Assembly (NCBI RefSeq): GCF_000426725.1 | Contig: NZ_AUFX01000006.1 | Span: 372,001-436,000, forward strand | Direction: 5' to 3' | From: Sporocytophaga myxococcoides DSM 11118 | GTDB lineage: Bacteria; Bacteroidota; Bacteroidia; Cytophagales; Cytophagaceae | Length of the DNA stretch: 64,000 bases | Shown: one piece after another, positions 20,487-29,557 of the stretch | Position numbering within the stretch: position 1 is the first letter of the stretch | Layout of the letters: each line of letters begins with the position of its first letter | Made by a program: the position numbers and the translations under genes | Notes under the pieces: model-generated | The model's input: only the letters and a program-made list of their open reading frames with translations | Databases searched by the model: none | Told to the model about the DNA's origin: nothing

Positions 20487-21782
20487 TCATTCATCTCTGA
20501 TTATTATTCTGTCTTGCATTATTACGTTTCCACCTTCCACTACTCGGATTAAATAGATACCACTTGTGAGGTGGTCTCGTTGTAAAACAAATGACTGACC
20601 GCAAATATTTTTTTCTTCTCTTACAAGTCTTCCAAAATTATCATACAAATGAAAGGAGGCCAGATTAAAATTCACTGACGCTTCTATAATAGCCAAATTC
20701 ATAGTTGGATTCGGGTAAATCGTATGACTGGCATTCTTCGAACCATGAAGCACTTCGATACCGGTGACAGGAACATTTGAGGAAGCATAACCAATACCGA
20801 ATTTTCCACTATTAAAAATATCATCTCCTGCAAACCACATTTTAATTACAGAACCATCCAACAGAACCGAAGGAGATCTAATCTCTCTTGATGTCCATGA
20901 AAAATCAGACTTCTCAAAAATATCAGATGGATCTTCAATGAAAGAATCTATGCCATTAGGAGAATAAGCATGATGCAGAGCTGTTTGATGCCATTGAGGG
21001 TTTTCAAGTACAACGTCATAATATAGATGTAGGACATTACTAATTACTACTGCTGCTGGTGTTGAATATCCGTAATAAGACTTTGAGGCTGGATATAAAC
21101 TGCTTTGACTAAGAACTTTTTGTGGTGTGTTAAACGTAAATCCATCCTCAGAAACACAAAGACCGATGACCGATTGTCCTGCAGGATAACTAGTATCCTG
21201 CCTTGCTCCTACTCCTGTAAAATAAAGGTATACTTTATTATTATAAACAACTGCTCCCGGTTCAGCTACAGAATAACTTTTCCAGTCCGTTGCAATTCCT
21301 GAAGGAGTCAGAATTATTTTATCTTTTACCCAGAATATACCATCAATTGAGGTGGCGTGACCGATAGCTGCCTGACCCGGTTGTCCACCTTCAGGAACAG
21401 CTGTGTAATACATATGATACAATGAATTAAAATGTATTACGGAAGGAGTCTCAACTCCCTTACTATCCCACGCTTCAGGATCTTCATCATTTACAAGAAG
21501 AGCACTTGAATCTGTAAGTGCCCATGTCAATCCATCAGCAGACTTCATCAGATAGGGTAAGACATTACCTTCAAAAGGGCCTTTTTTCCCGTTTGGAGAG
21601 GTAAGATACATCCAGTATTCCTTATCTACTTTTAATACACATGGATCATTCCAAACTCCTGGATTTGGCTGGGAGAACGATATAACCGGATTGCTAGAGG
21701 AAGGCGAAAAGTTTTGTCCAAATAACAAACATGGAAAAGCTAAACTTAAGATTCCAGCTATAAAAAATAGTTTCATATTCAA
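20487..21782 (-). CDS. Secreted five-bladed beta-propeller glycosidase-like protein with T9SS signal
   Basis: A 431-residue protein with a signal peptide ending LLFGQ. The body has repeated blades of the GH43/GH32/DUF4185 kind: WNDPCVLKVDKEYWMYL, ETPSVIHFNSLYHMYYTA, AEPGAVVYNNKVYLYFTG and RSPSVLLDGSVIKMWFAG. The N-D-P and E-T-P-S positions are where such folds place catalytic or binding residues. The C-terminus is a T9SS type A sorting domain (IYPNPTMNLAIIEA to GIYLIRVVEGG). Secreted carbohydrate-active enzyme is the likely role; substrate unknown. Confidence 0.75.
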   Translation of the reverse strand: MNMKLFFIAGILSLAFPCLLFGQNFSPSSSNPVISFSQPNPGVWNDPCVLKVDKEYWMYLTSPNGKKGPFEGNVLPYLMKSADGLTWALTDSSALLVNDEDPEAWDSKGVETPSVIHFNSLYHMYYTAVPEGGQPGQAAIGHATSIDGIFWVKDKIILTPSGIATDWKSYSVAEPGAVVYNNKVYLYFTGVGARQDTSYPAGQSVIGLCVSEDGFTFNTPQKVLSQSSLYPASKSYYGYSTPAAVVISNVLHLYYDVVLENPQWHQTALHHAYSPNGIDSFIEDPSDIFEKSDFSWTSREIRSPSVLLDGSVIKMWFAGDDIFNSGKFGIGYASSNVPVTGIEVLHGSKNASHTIYPNPTMNLAIIEASVNFNLASFHLYDNFGRLVREEKNICGQSFVLQRDHLTSGIYLIRVVEGGNVIMQDRIIIRDE

Positions 21783-21995
21783 AGTTTTATTATTTCAATT
21801 TATAAGGACCGGCAAAATACTTATTTCTACAAATCTTAAGAAAGATAAACCATAAATATTTGGATTTAAAGCCAATGCCCAAAATTTTCGAGATATTAAA
21901 AAGTATTATATGTTGATATTATTAAAGTATCCTAAGAAGGCACAAATGAGAGATATAACCGCTTATGAAATAAGCATCTTTAGCAAGTACATTCG

Positions 21996-22832
21996 CTACT
22001 TTTTATCCTTTAACCAGAAAAAATATAGTCCCATAAGAACCTGATACGCTGGCAAGTTTTTACCCTCACTATACACTGTAAATGCAGGTTCAATAAAAAT
22101 ATTAACGATTGTATTACCCGCTTTAAAGACCTGTCCGATACCTATTCCTATAGGAATTAATATTTTTTTGTTATTAAAGTCGAAGATACAAGTCGCCCCC
22201 ATACTTCTTCCATACAAGCCATTCCCCATACTCAATACCAATGCAGGTTGGAATGTCAGATATCCACCTCCATTTTGTAACGAATCATTGCCAAAGACGG
22301 AAGTCCGATAAGTAGCTAATCCACCTGTAATAATACCCGACGGGTTAACATGAGTAATGAGAGTGCTACCGCCAAACTGCCACTGATCAACTCCCAGTGC
22401 AGAACTACTGGCGCTAGGAATACTCACTAAGGGCCCTATTCCAAAATGTATTCTTGAACTATCATTTGTCAAACGTATAATATCGAAAATATTAATATTA
22501 CCAATGCCCGATTTATAACCATCAGGTGTAGCAATGGAGACAAACGGTAAAGTAGCTCGAACCATATGCCTCTTAGTTCCAAAAAGTCCACGAAGCAACA
22601 ATACATTTCCCACTTCTGCGGTACCCTGAATTTTAGGAGAATAATAATTATCAATATTCAGTGCGCTTGAGTGTTTCCATGGGCTACCAAATCCTTTAAA
22701 GGGATTTGGTGATTCCACATTTATCTTTGAAGGCACGGCATTTTGAGGATCCGGAGTCGAATAGGTATTGGTTTGCGCAATAGCTATTTTCGAAATGACA
22801 ACCACTCCAATAAACAGTAAGCCCCATTTCAT
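21996..22832 (-). CDS. Hypothetical outer-membrane beta-barrel-like protein
   Basis: A 278-residue protein with a signal peptide ending KIAIAQ and alternating beta-strand patterns rich in Gly and aromatic residues (VLLLRGLFG, GLYGRSMGATCIFDF), ending in FFWLKDKK. It resembles MetA-pathway/transporter-like barrel proteins with a fixed pattern of strands. It is third in a loose minus-strand run with a 4-TM protein and a Crp/Fnr regulator (gaps of 75 and 60 bases). No function assigned. Confidence 0.6.
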   Translation of the reverse strand: MKWGLLFIGVVVISKIAIAQTNTYSTPDPQNAVPSKINVESPNPFKGFGSPWKHSSALNIDNYYSPKIQGTAEVGNVLLLRGLFGTKRHMVRATLPFVSIATPDGYKSGIGNINIFDIIRLTNDSSRIHFGIGPLVSIPSASSSALGVDQWQFGGSTLITHVNPSGIITGGLATYRTSVFGNDSLQNGGGYLTFQPALVLSMGNGLYGRSMGATCIFDFNNKKILIPIGIGIGQVFKAGNTIVNIFIEPAFTVYSEGKNLPAYQVLMGLYFFWLKDKK

Positions 22833-22907
22833 TTGTTCAACCTATTTGCACGCAATGCGTGTATTGTTACACCACTAAAACAATGATTGCAAATATATGT
22901 TTATCAA

Positions 22908-23465
22908 TTACCTCATACCGTTTATATTCTTATAGGCTCCTGCTCTAATTTTTAAATAAAAGAATCTGATTAAAAATATGACTATAACGAGCAAGCAAAC
23001 CATCATTAGCATCATCTTCATCAAGGATGATGAGGATGAAATCAATACTATTATGCTATTGACAACAGGAAAACCCTTTAATAAAATTATCTGGCATATA
23101 TTTTCCGTGAGATCAAAAAATGCAGCTATGATTGGCAATAAACACAACCTGTTCCATTTGCTCTTTACCGTTAAATTATACATTATACCAATAAGAGCTA
23201 GAGTAGTGAACAAAACATAGACAAAATCCAATGTCAACATTTTTAAATATAGTGCACGACCTGATATTCCAAGGACGGAATACAAGTCGTATAAATATTC
23301 ATAGGAGTACCAGAACAATTGGTCAGGATTCTTAATGCCTGATGAATAGGTTAAAAATTCCGGAAGATATTTAGCAACCAAAATATATTGGAGTGCTAAA
23401 GACATTAAAAAAAAACACAAAGTATAATACCACTTTGAAATTCTGAAAATAACTTGAAAGAGCAT
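22908..23465 (-). CDS. Hypothetical four-TM membrane protein
   Basis: A 185-residue protein with four hydrophobic segments (about 10-32, 75-97, 108-128 and 142-170). Between segments 1 and 2 lies a hydrophilic loop of about 35 residues. Acidic DLTENICQI is visible in segment 3. I do not recognise a family. It may be co-transcribed with the Crp/Fnr gene 60 bases upstream. Confidence 0.6.
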   Translation of the reverse strand: MLFQVIFRISKWYYTLCFFLMSLALQYILVAKYLPEFLTYSSGIKNPDQLFWYSYEYLYDLYSVLGISGRALYLKMLTLDFVYVLFTTLALIGIMYNLTVKSKWNRLCLLPIIAAFFDLTENICQIILLKGFPVVNSIIVLISSSSSLMKMMLMMVCLLVIVIFLIRFFYLKIRAGAYKNINGMR

Positions 23466-23525
23466 TGTCTATCTTATTTAGGTTTATGAAGACAAAGCTA
23501 TTCATGTAGAATCCAGAAAGTATTA

Positions 23526-24119
23526 TCAATTGATAACACTTTTATCTGCGATTCTGATACTTCTCCTCAGCCTGCTTAAGGATACCGGTGTCATACCTAG
23601 ATAGGATGCAATATACTTATGGGAAATTTTATGTTCGAGACCAGAATAATACTCCTGAAACTTTATATATTTTTCCATATTGGCTTGTGGTAAGAGGGTT
23701 TCGTCCTTGTTGGCCAAACGTCTCTTCTCTTGTTCCTTTAAGGTATATCCCAATTGTTGAAGCAGAGGTGACTGAGCAAAAAAAGATTTAAGATCTGTTG
23801 ATTTGAACAATACCAATTCACAATCTTCAAGCGTCTCGTAATTGGCAATGGAATTTCCGTTTAAAGTTCTAAAAGTATGTGTACTCATGAATGTCCCCTC
23901 CTGATAAAAAGCAGTAGTCTTATCATTTCCAGTCTCATCAATCAAATAAGCTCTGACAGTTCCTTTTAACAGAAAAACTTCATGAGGAGTATATTGCATT
24001 GAAAATAAAAATGTCTGAGCTTTTTTCACTTGAAGCCTTTCTCCCATGCTTGCCAGCATTTCCCATTCTTCAAAGGACAAACTCCCTAATTCCATCAGAA
24101 AATCTTTTAGCTTATTCAT
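23526..24119 (-). CDS. Crp/Fnr-family transcriptional regulator
   Basis: A 197-residue protein with a cyclic-nucleotide-binding-like beta roll (about 15-120) and a C-terminal winged-helix part (ISHKYIASYLGMTPVSLSRLR). The phosphate-binding cassette of true CRP is not conserved, so the effector is unknown, as in most Bacteroidota members of this group. It could control the two membrane-protein genes downstream. Confidence 0.85.
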   Translation of the reverse strand: MNKLKDFLMELGSLSFEEWEMLASMGERLQVKKAQTFLFSMQYTPHEVFLLKGTVRAYLIDETGNDKTTAFYQEGTFMSTHTFRTLNGNSIANYETLEDCELVLFKSTDLKSFFAQSPLLQQLGYTLKEQEKRRLANKDETLLPQANMEKYIKFQEYYSGLEHKISHKYIASYLGMTPVSLSRLRRSIRIADKSVIN

Positions 24120-24492
24120 AATTAAAGTTAAGCAAATCTTATCAAAAGAAATTGAATGCTAATTTACAACTAAAAATATATGACTTAAAAAATATTTCCA
24201 TATCAAAAAAGTTAAGATACATTAATCCAGAAAGAAAGCTTTATTACCCATCTCATCCTCAACCTTACCGGACATATTTAAATAAAAAATCATTAAATGC
24301 TCCTTTCCAATTAATGAAAAATGGTTTCTGATTGACAAACGTATATCTTATCTTTTCATCATTAAAAGTAAAAAATACATCCGGTCAAGTTATAGTTTCC
24401 CTCCGTGTTTAAATGGCCGGCACCTATGGCTATAAAAATAATTTGTCGATATTGCATTCTCATCAAACATCCACAGATTTACATATTACAAA
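24120..24492. other. Divergent intergenic region
   Basis: This 373-base stretch separates the minus-strand Crp/Fnr gene from the plus-strand membrane protein gene and must hold both promoters. I see only a TACGTTTG match on the minus strand (24336-24343), with no partner at -33, and no gene or clear hairpin. Confidence 0.5.
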
Positions 24493-25878
24493 ATGGACGG
24501 TTATCAATTAGAAAGACTTTACATCAATACATTTGCTGTCATTGGGATAATAATTATTGCAACAATTCAGTTTGGTATTATCTACAAATTCGGATTGAAG
24601 GGAGGTATCATCTTTGCTATAGCATTTTCATTTTTATTCACTTTAGGAAGACAGGTTTTGCTTTCATATGCAAGAGGAATGGGAGACAGTAAAGGGACCG
24701 GCCCTTCCTATGAATTTGAAGTGTTTTCTTCTCAATTATTAATTTGTCTTGCTTTGTTCGCTGTTTATAGTTTTGGCATGTATTTCTACATTGTTTACCT
24801 TAAAACAGGAGTTCTTAACAAACCTGTATTTTTCTCCTGGCTGGCAATCTGTATTGGAATACCAGTTCTATTTTTTTGCATCCGATTAATAAGATCCCAA
24901 TTGACAGAAGAAGATCATAACAAAAATTATATAAGAGCACAATTTCAGCTTTTTCACTATAATGAACTTCCCTTATTTATTGAAACATTAAAAATAAAAA
25001 ATACAACCAACGGTAAGGAGGCTGAAATTCAGATTCTAAATCAAAGCCGGTATCGTTCTGAAGAATTTCTTAATCAACTTAATATATGGGACAAAACCCG
25101 ATATAGCAATCCTGCCGAAGAACCTAATACAACCTTTATCCCTCTAAACTCAAATGAATTATACTTATCGTGGTATTCCCCTGTTGAAGGCACCTATTTC
25201 AGCGATGTCCTGAAATTTCCAATTAATGATTTTGAGCCTAGCACGGAAGCAGATGGTCAAATGATATTAAATATCCAATTGGAAATATTTCCAAAAGGCA
25301 AGGTACACCTATACACCACAAAGGACGGGAACCGTCATACTTATCAAGTAAAATCAAAGGCGGTAAACGAAAAAGAAAAGACAAGATTTATTGAATTGTT
25401 TGATCTTTACACAGACAGCAAAAACCAAAATACTTTCACAGATACTCACAACGTTGAAGAGAACCTCAAAAGACTGCAGTCAAGGATTGATATAGAGGAA
25501 AGCCTTTTTCAATTGTCTTATAATATTTCAGCACCAGGAGATTTAAACAGCGTGTATTTTGATGACCGCCGATATTGGGGGTATAACAGCACTTACACTA
25601 CATTAAATACTTTAAGCCTCAAACCTCTTCCTTATAATATTACTTTAAATTTCACCAACACAGGAAAAGAAAACCTTAAAAGCACCACAATATTCTTTGA
25701 TAAAGAAAAACTATATAAAACTATTGAAAGTCTGACTAAGGAGAATAAAGATATGCCTGTTGAAATTATCATTTCTATTAAAGGCGTAGAAAAAGAAAAT
25801 TTTGAAGTTATAGTAAAAGGAGTTAATCAATCAGTTGTTTTTACTGATTGGGAGAGGCATATTGAAACGGGAGAATGA
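24493..25878 (+). CDS. Hypothetical membrane protein with large soluble C-terminal region
   Basis: A 461-residue protein with about four membrane segments in its first 140 residues (two around 11-50, two around 85-135). The remaining 320 residues are hydrophilic and beta-rich, with no motif I recognise. There is no signal peptide or lipobox. The next gene downstream, 79 bases on, is a Crp/Fnr regulator. Function unknown. Confidence 0.6.
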   Translation: MDGYQLERLYINTFAVIGIIIIATIQFGIIYKFGLKGGIIFAIAFSFLFTLGRQVLLSYARGMGDSKGTGPSYEFEVFSSQLLICLALFAVYSFGMYFYIVYLKTGVLNKPVFFSWLAICIGIPVLFFCIRLIRSQLTEEDHNKNYIRAQFQLFHYNELPLFIETLKIKNTTNGKEAEIQILNQSRYRSEEFLNQLNIWDKTRYSNPAEEPNTTFIPLNSNELYLSWYSPVEGTYFSDVLKFPINDFEPSTEADGQMILNIQLEIFPKGKVHLYTTKDGNRHTYQVKSKAVNEKEKTRFIELFDLYTDSKNQNTFTDTHNVEENLKRLQSRIDIEESLFQLSYNISAPGDLNSVYFDDRRYWGYNSTYTTLNTLSLKPLPYNITLNFTNTGKENLKSTTIFFDKEKLYKTIESLTKENKDMPVEIIISIKGVEKENFEVIVKGVNQSVVFTDWERHIETGE

Positions 25879-25932
25879 TTCTATAAAAAAACATTAATCC
25901 CCATTTCAATCTGAACAGCATTATAGGAGTAA

Positions 25933-25940
25933 TAACTTTG
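25933..25940 (+). promoter_or_regulatory. Possible -7 element for the Crp/Fnr gene
   Basis: TAACTTTG matches the Bacteroidota -7 consensus and lies 17 bases before the start codon at 25958, which would give a very short 5' leader. No -33 TTG is evident. Confidence 0.3.
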
Positions 25941-25957
25941 ATTTATACTTTCATACA

Positions 25958-26527
25958 ATGAATACCGATAGGGTCCTGAAAGCCTTAAATATAATTAAAC
26001 CAATCTCCAAAACAGAGGAAGAAGCCTTCTTAGGAATTACTCATGAAATATACTTGGATAAAGGAGTTTGCTGGATACAAGAAAATACTCTTTGTAATAA
26101 AATTGCCTTTATCATCAATGGCTATCTAAGAAAATTCTATAACAAAGATGGCAATGAAGTAACCGATTCATTTTACTTTGAAAACAGTTTCTGCGCTGAC
26201 CTGCCTTCAATTATCGGAAGATATCCTCTTACTTCAAGCACTGTAGCAATGACTCCTACAACGCTGATCGTTTTTGACTATTCTGATTTTATGAAACTTT
26301 GCGATATGTCACACTCCTTCGAAAAAATTTACAGGATATTACTAGAGCAGACTTTTTTACAGTTCTACAAAAGGACAACCTCATTTATTTTGCAAACTCC
26401 CAAAGAGCGATATGATGAGCTTATAAAAAATCAACCACTCGTTTTACAAAGAGCAACACAATACCACATAGCATCTTATCTGGGCATTAGCTATCAGCAT
26501 TTAAGCAGATTAAAATCTGAGAAATAA
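25958..26527 (+). CDS. Crp/Fnr-family transcriptional regulator
   Basis: A 189-residue protein of the same family as the one encoded at 23526-24119. It has an N-terminal cNMP-like beta roll (about 20-120) and a C-terminal DNA-binding part (QYHIASYLGISYQHLSRL). The recognition-helix segment differs from that of the other copy (ISYQHLSRL against MTPVSLSRL). An alpha/beta hydrolase gene follows 68 bases downstream and may be its target or partner in transcription. Confidence 0.85.
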   Translation: MNTDRVLKALNIIKPISKTEEEAFLGITHEIYLDKGVCWIQENTLCNKIAFIINGYLRKFYNKDGNEVTDSFYFENSFCADLPSIIGRYPLTSSTVAMTPTTLIVFDYSDFMKLCDMSHSFEKIYRILLEQTFLQFYKRTTSFILQTPKERYDELIKNQPLVLQRATQYHIASYLGISYQHLSRLKSEK

Positions 26528-26595
26528 TTTCTTCGCAAATGCGAACGAGATTTAAAGTTTCATGTTTTTTCTTTGAGCACAAAAGAAGGAAAAAT

Positions 26596-27543
26596 ATGAA
26601 GACTGAATTTCTCGAAAAAATTAAAATCAATAACTCCCAACAATGGATACTCATAAGAGGAAAGAACGCTGAAGCTCCACTTATTATCCAGGTTCAGGCT
26701 GGACCAGGCTTCCCTATGATATCGGAAGCTGATTCAATGAATAAACTTCTGAAATGGGAAGATGACTATTTAGTTGTCTACTGGGACCAAAGGGGTTGCG
26801 GAAAATCATTCAACAAGCAAACAAATCCTGAAAGCATCACCCTGGAACAATTAACGGAAGACTTAATCGATTGTACTCAATACCTTTTAAAAAAATATCA
26901 CAAGAAAAAGGCTATCCTGATTGGCTATTCAATTGGCGCAACAATTTCTCTTATGGCTGCGTCAAAAGCTGGAGAGCTATATAGCAATATTTTTTTGGTT
27001 GGAATAGATATTGATATACCTTATGCGAATAGATATGCAATTGATTTTGCAAAAAAGAAAGCGAGGGAAAAAGGCAAGACAAATCTTGTGAAGCATTTAA
27101 ATCACACAGACTACACTTCAGTTAAAACGTCGGATGTATTTCAAGAGCGGGCTAAGATTATTTCTAATATGGGTGGTATCATGATAAAGAAAAGATATGT
27201 TCACATACTATTGAAAACACTGACAAATATACTCTTCTGCAAGCATTATAAATTAACAGATATATTCAGAACACTGCAGGGAATGGAGTTTTGCCAAAAA
27301 GCATTGCTACCGGAAATGGATTCACTCAACCTTTTCAAAAAACAACTTAATATCATTGTTCCAGTTCATTTCATCCAAGGATTGCATGATGGAGTTGCTT
27401 CGTTTGAGACTTCAGTAAAATACTTTGAACTTCTTCAGGCTAAGCCTAAGACCTTTGAGACTTTTGAAAATTCAGCTCACATGCCACATTTAGAGGAACC
27501 TGAGAAATTTTATCGTTTGATCAAAGAGAAAAGTTTATTGTAA
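26596..27543 (+). CDS. Alpha/beta hydrolase, proline iminopeptidase-like
   Basis: I place the start at 26596 (MKTEFLEK); an ATG 57 bases upstream is in frame, but the residues there look random. The protein is about 315 residues. Motifs: QAGPGFPM (oxyanion region), YWDQRGCGKS, nucleophile elbow GYSIGAT (Ser112), an Asp in FIQGLHDGVAS and a His in ENSAHMPHLEEP. This pattern fits the prolyl aminopeptidase-like branch. No signal peptide, so cytoplasmic. Substrate not predictable. Confidence 0.8.
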   Translation: MKTEFLEKIKINNSQQWILIRGKNAEAPLIIQVQAGPGFPMISEADSMNKLLKWEDDYLVVYWDQRGCGKSFNKQTNPESITLEQLTEDLIDCTQYLLKKYHKKKAILIGYSIGATISLMAASKAGELYSNIFLVGIDIDIPYANRYAIDFAKKKAREKGKTNLVKHLNHTDYTSVKTSDVFQERAKIISNMGGIMIKKRYVHILLKTLTNILFCKHYKLTDIFRTLQGMEFCQKALLPEMDSLNLFKKQLNIIVPVHFIQGLHDGVASFETSVKYFELLQAKPKTFETFENSAHMPHLEEPEKFYRLIKEKSLL

Positions 27544-27676
27544 CAATTAATCGATATTGTGCATTATATCAGCAGTATTCACTTTCAAAACATATTTATT
27601 CATGACACAAAAAATTTTGAAAAAAATTCATAAAAAAGGTTAAAAAACTGAAAGGGTTTCTGTGATTGAACGTTTT

Positions 27677-27698
27677 GAGACGCCATGCATGGCGTCTC
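27677..27698. repeat. Perfect palindrome of a dispersed repeat family
   Basis: A 22-base perfect palindrome with arms GAGACGCCATG and complement, preceded directly by CTGTGATTGAACGTTTT. A degenerate copy and the same flank occur at 17030-17168. This looks like a small mobile or regulatory intergenic repeat. Confidence 0.7.
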
Positions 27699-27732
27699 TA
27701 CAAGAGCTTTCAATAATTTCTCCTAAAACAAA

Positions 27733-27765
27733 AAAAGAAATGCCCCCATTAAGAACATTTCTTTT
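27733..27765 (-). terminator. Terminator of the first FG-GAP-like gene
   Basis: Stem AAAAGAAATG / CATTTCTTTT, which in the minus direction is followed by a long T-rich run. It lies 18 bases after the stop of the gene at 27783-29216. Confidence 0.7.
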
Positions 27766-27782
27766 GTGTTTGAAAATATATA

Positions 27783-29216
27783 TTAAAGTACTGACAACTT
27801 TCTGCTTTCAACGCCATTAGCAGTTCTGATCTGTAAAGTATACAAGCCAGGAGCCAAAGATCTCACATCGATCTTATTTCCAGAGAACGATAATTTTGAT
27901 GAGCTACCGTTTTGGCTATAAGCATCAACCTCTACAATTTCTTCAGTGCTGTTAAATGTAATTTCTGAAAGAGTAGTTGGATTAGGATATAAATTATTTA
28001 CTTCAACTGCTTCTTCAAAATCACCAGCTTCCCTTGAGCTGCTGTAAATAGTGCTCCAGTAATCGTAAGATACCCCTGCGCCAACATTTACTATTCCGTT
28101 TTTATCAGCATACTTTCTTGAAACCAATACTTTGCTACCTTCGATATCTACATCAAATGCGAAGTTATCACCAGCTTCAGTGCTTGTTCTGGTTTTCTTC
28201 AGAACCCATCCATTCCAGTCTTTAAGATAGAATTGAGCAGCAATTCCGTTTACAGAATATTGACCATTGTCTACTCCAACCACTGCTTTCACATTTTCAA
28301 TAGCAACAGAAGTTGCCTTTAGATTTGAGATCTGAGAAGAAACCACCCATTGATTATTCTGAAGATCCAAAAAGAAAACACTTCCTGTACCATTATGATT
28401 TGGAGCACTTACAACCGCAGTATTATCTGATACATCAACTCTCTCACCAAGTCTGGCACCTGCATAAGTAGTTCCTGAAGGGAATACATTTAACTGTGAC
28501 CATGTTCCATTTTTACTGAAAGTATATACTCTACCTCCTTCACTTTGCGGAGCACCAACTATTAAATAATTGTTATGAAATGCGATAGATTTACCAAATC
28601 TGGAATTAGCAATAGCATTGGAAGGTACAAGCACTTGCTTTTTAACCCACTGATTACTGACGAATTCATAAATAAATACTGCTCCAGTCTGAACACCATT
28701 AACAGTTGAAAGAGGAGAACCGATAGCAAGCGTCCCATACCCATCCAAAGCTACCTGCAATTCAGTGTTGATTACTACATCAGGGTCTGTTATACTATAG
28801 CTATAGTTATTATTCCATACGCCATTGGTTTTACCGGCAATATATACACACGGTCTTGGACCTTGAGTAATAATAGTACCAGTAACAGTTGCTGCAATGA
28901 AGTTACTGTTCAATGTCACCGAACGTCCTACGTTTGCATAGCGAAGTGAGTCTGCAGTAAGCATATAACTTCTTTCAAGGACACCATTGCTATTAAAAAG
29001 ATAAACAGCGCCGGGAAGAGTTTTATTCCCATATTGATCCAGTAATATTCCATCTTCATAAGCACCGAACAAAGAGTAACCTCCAAATTGTGCCACACTT
29101 TCTCCCATATGCGCATAAGGAGTGTTAGAAGGATTCAGCATGTGAGTCTGTGAAATGGCTGAAAGCGACATAGCTCCCACCATTAAATTCATAAGAGTAA
29201 ATTTTAATAATTTCAT
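27783..29216 (-). CDS. Secreted FG-GAP-repeat-like protein with T9SS signal (copy 1)
   Basis: A 477-residue protein with a signal peptide ending SLSAISQ. The body repeats blades such as LDGYGTLAIGSP, FHNNYLIVGAPQSEGGRVYTF and SDNTAVVSAPNHNGTGSVF, resembling FG-GAP/integrin-type beta-propeller blades. The last 75 residues form a T9SS sorting domain (LYPNPTTLSEITF to GLYTLQIRTANG). It is highly similar to the next gene upstream, at 29558-30964, and is a tandem duplicate. Surface binding protein is likely; ligand unknown. Confidence 0.82.
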   Translation of the reverse strand: MKLLKFTLMNLMVGAMSLSAISQTHMLNPSNTPYAHMGESVAQFGGYSLFGAYEDGILLDQYGNKTLPGAVYLFNSNGVLERSYMLTADSLRYANVGRSVTLNSNFIAATVTGTIITQGPRPCVYIAGKTNGVWNNNYSYSITDPDVVINTELQVALDGYGTLAIGSPLSTVNGVQTGAVFIYEFVSNQWVKKQVLVPSNAIANSRFGKSIAFHNNYLIVGAPQSEGGRVYTFSKNGTWSQLNVFPSGTTYAGARLGERVDVSDNTAVVSAPNHNGTGSVFFLDLQNNQWVVSSQISNLKATSVAIENVKAVVGVDNGQYSVNGIAAQFYLKDWNGWVLKKTRTSTEAGDNFAFDVDIEGSKVLVSRKYADKNGIVNVGAGVSYDYWSTIYSSSREAGDFEEAVEVNNLYPNPTTLSEITFNSTEEIVEVDAYSQNGSSSKLSFSGNKIDVRSLAPGLYTLQIRTANGVESRKLSVL

Positions 29217-29557
29217 AAGTATTAAATTTTTATTGTCAATTTATAGGCTGTATTCTTGTCTTTTTTGCCTGATTCATATAAGCCTCTTTTGGATTTATAA
29301 TAGCTTATTCCTGATATACTAATGCATAATTGTTTATTATAGAAACACGGTATACTCTTATTGAGGCTTGTATCTTAGACAAGACTGATAAAATGGTAAT
29401 CATAAAATTGAGCTATCTAAAAAGTGGAATTACGAAAATAAATAAAAGTATTTGTTCGGATTTGAGCAGAGATAAAACATGTTCAAAACTTTTCACAGCA
29501 CAAATAAAAAAGGAGTGCCTGTAGAGAGCACTCCTTTCATTTAAAAAATAAACCAAA
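29217..29557. other. Spacer between the two FG-GAP-like genes
   Basis: 341 bases with no gene. It holds the terminator of the upstream copy (29506-29537) and should hold the promoter of the downstream copy. I see no clear -7 element. Confidence 0.5.
29506..29537 (-). terminator. Terminator of the second FG-GAP-like gene
   Basis: Perfect 10-bp stem AAAGGAGTGC / GCACTCCTTT; on the minus strand it is followed by a T tract. It lies 20 bases after the stop of the gene at 29558-30964. Confidence 0.85.

Noticed and set aside
22850-22862. Short palindrome CACGCAATGCGTG upstream of the barrel gene
   Set aside because: Six-base arms only, seen once, and likely by chance; not listed as an operator.
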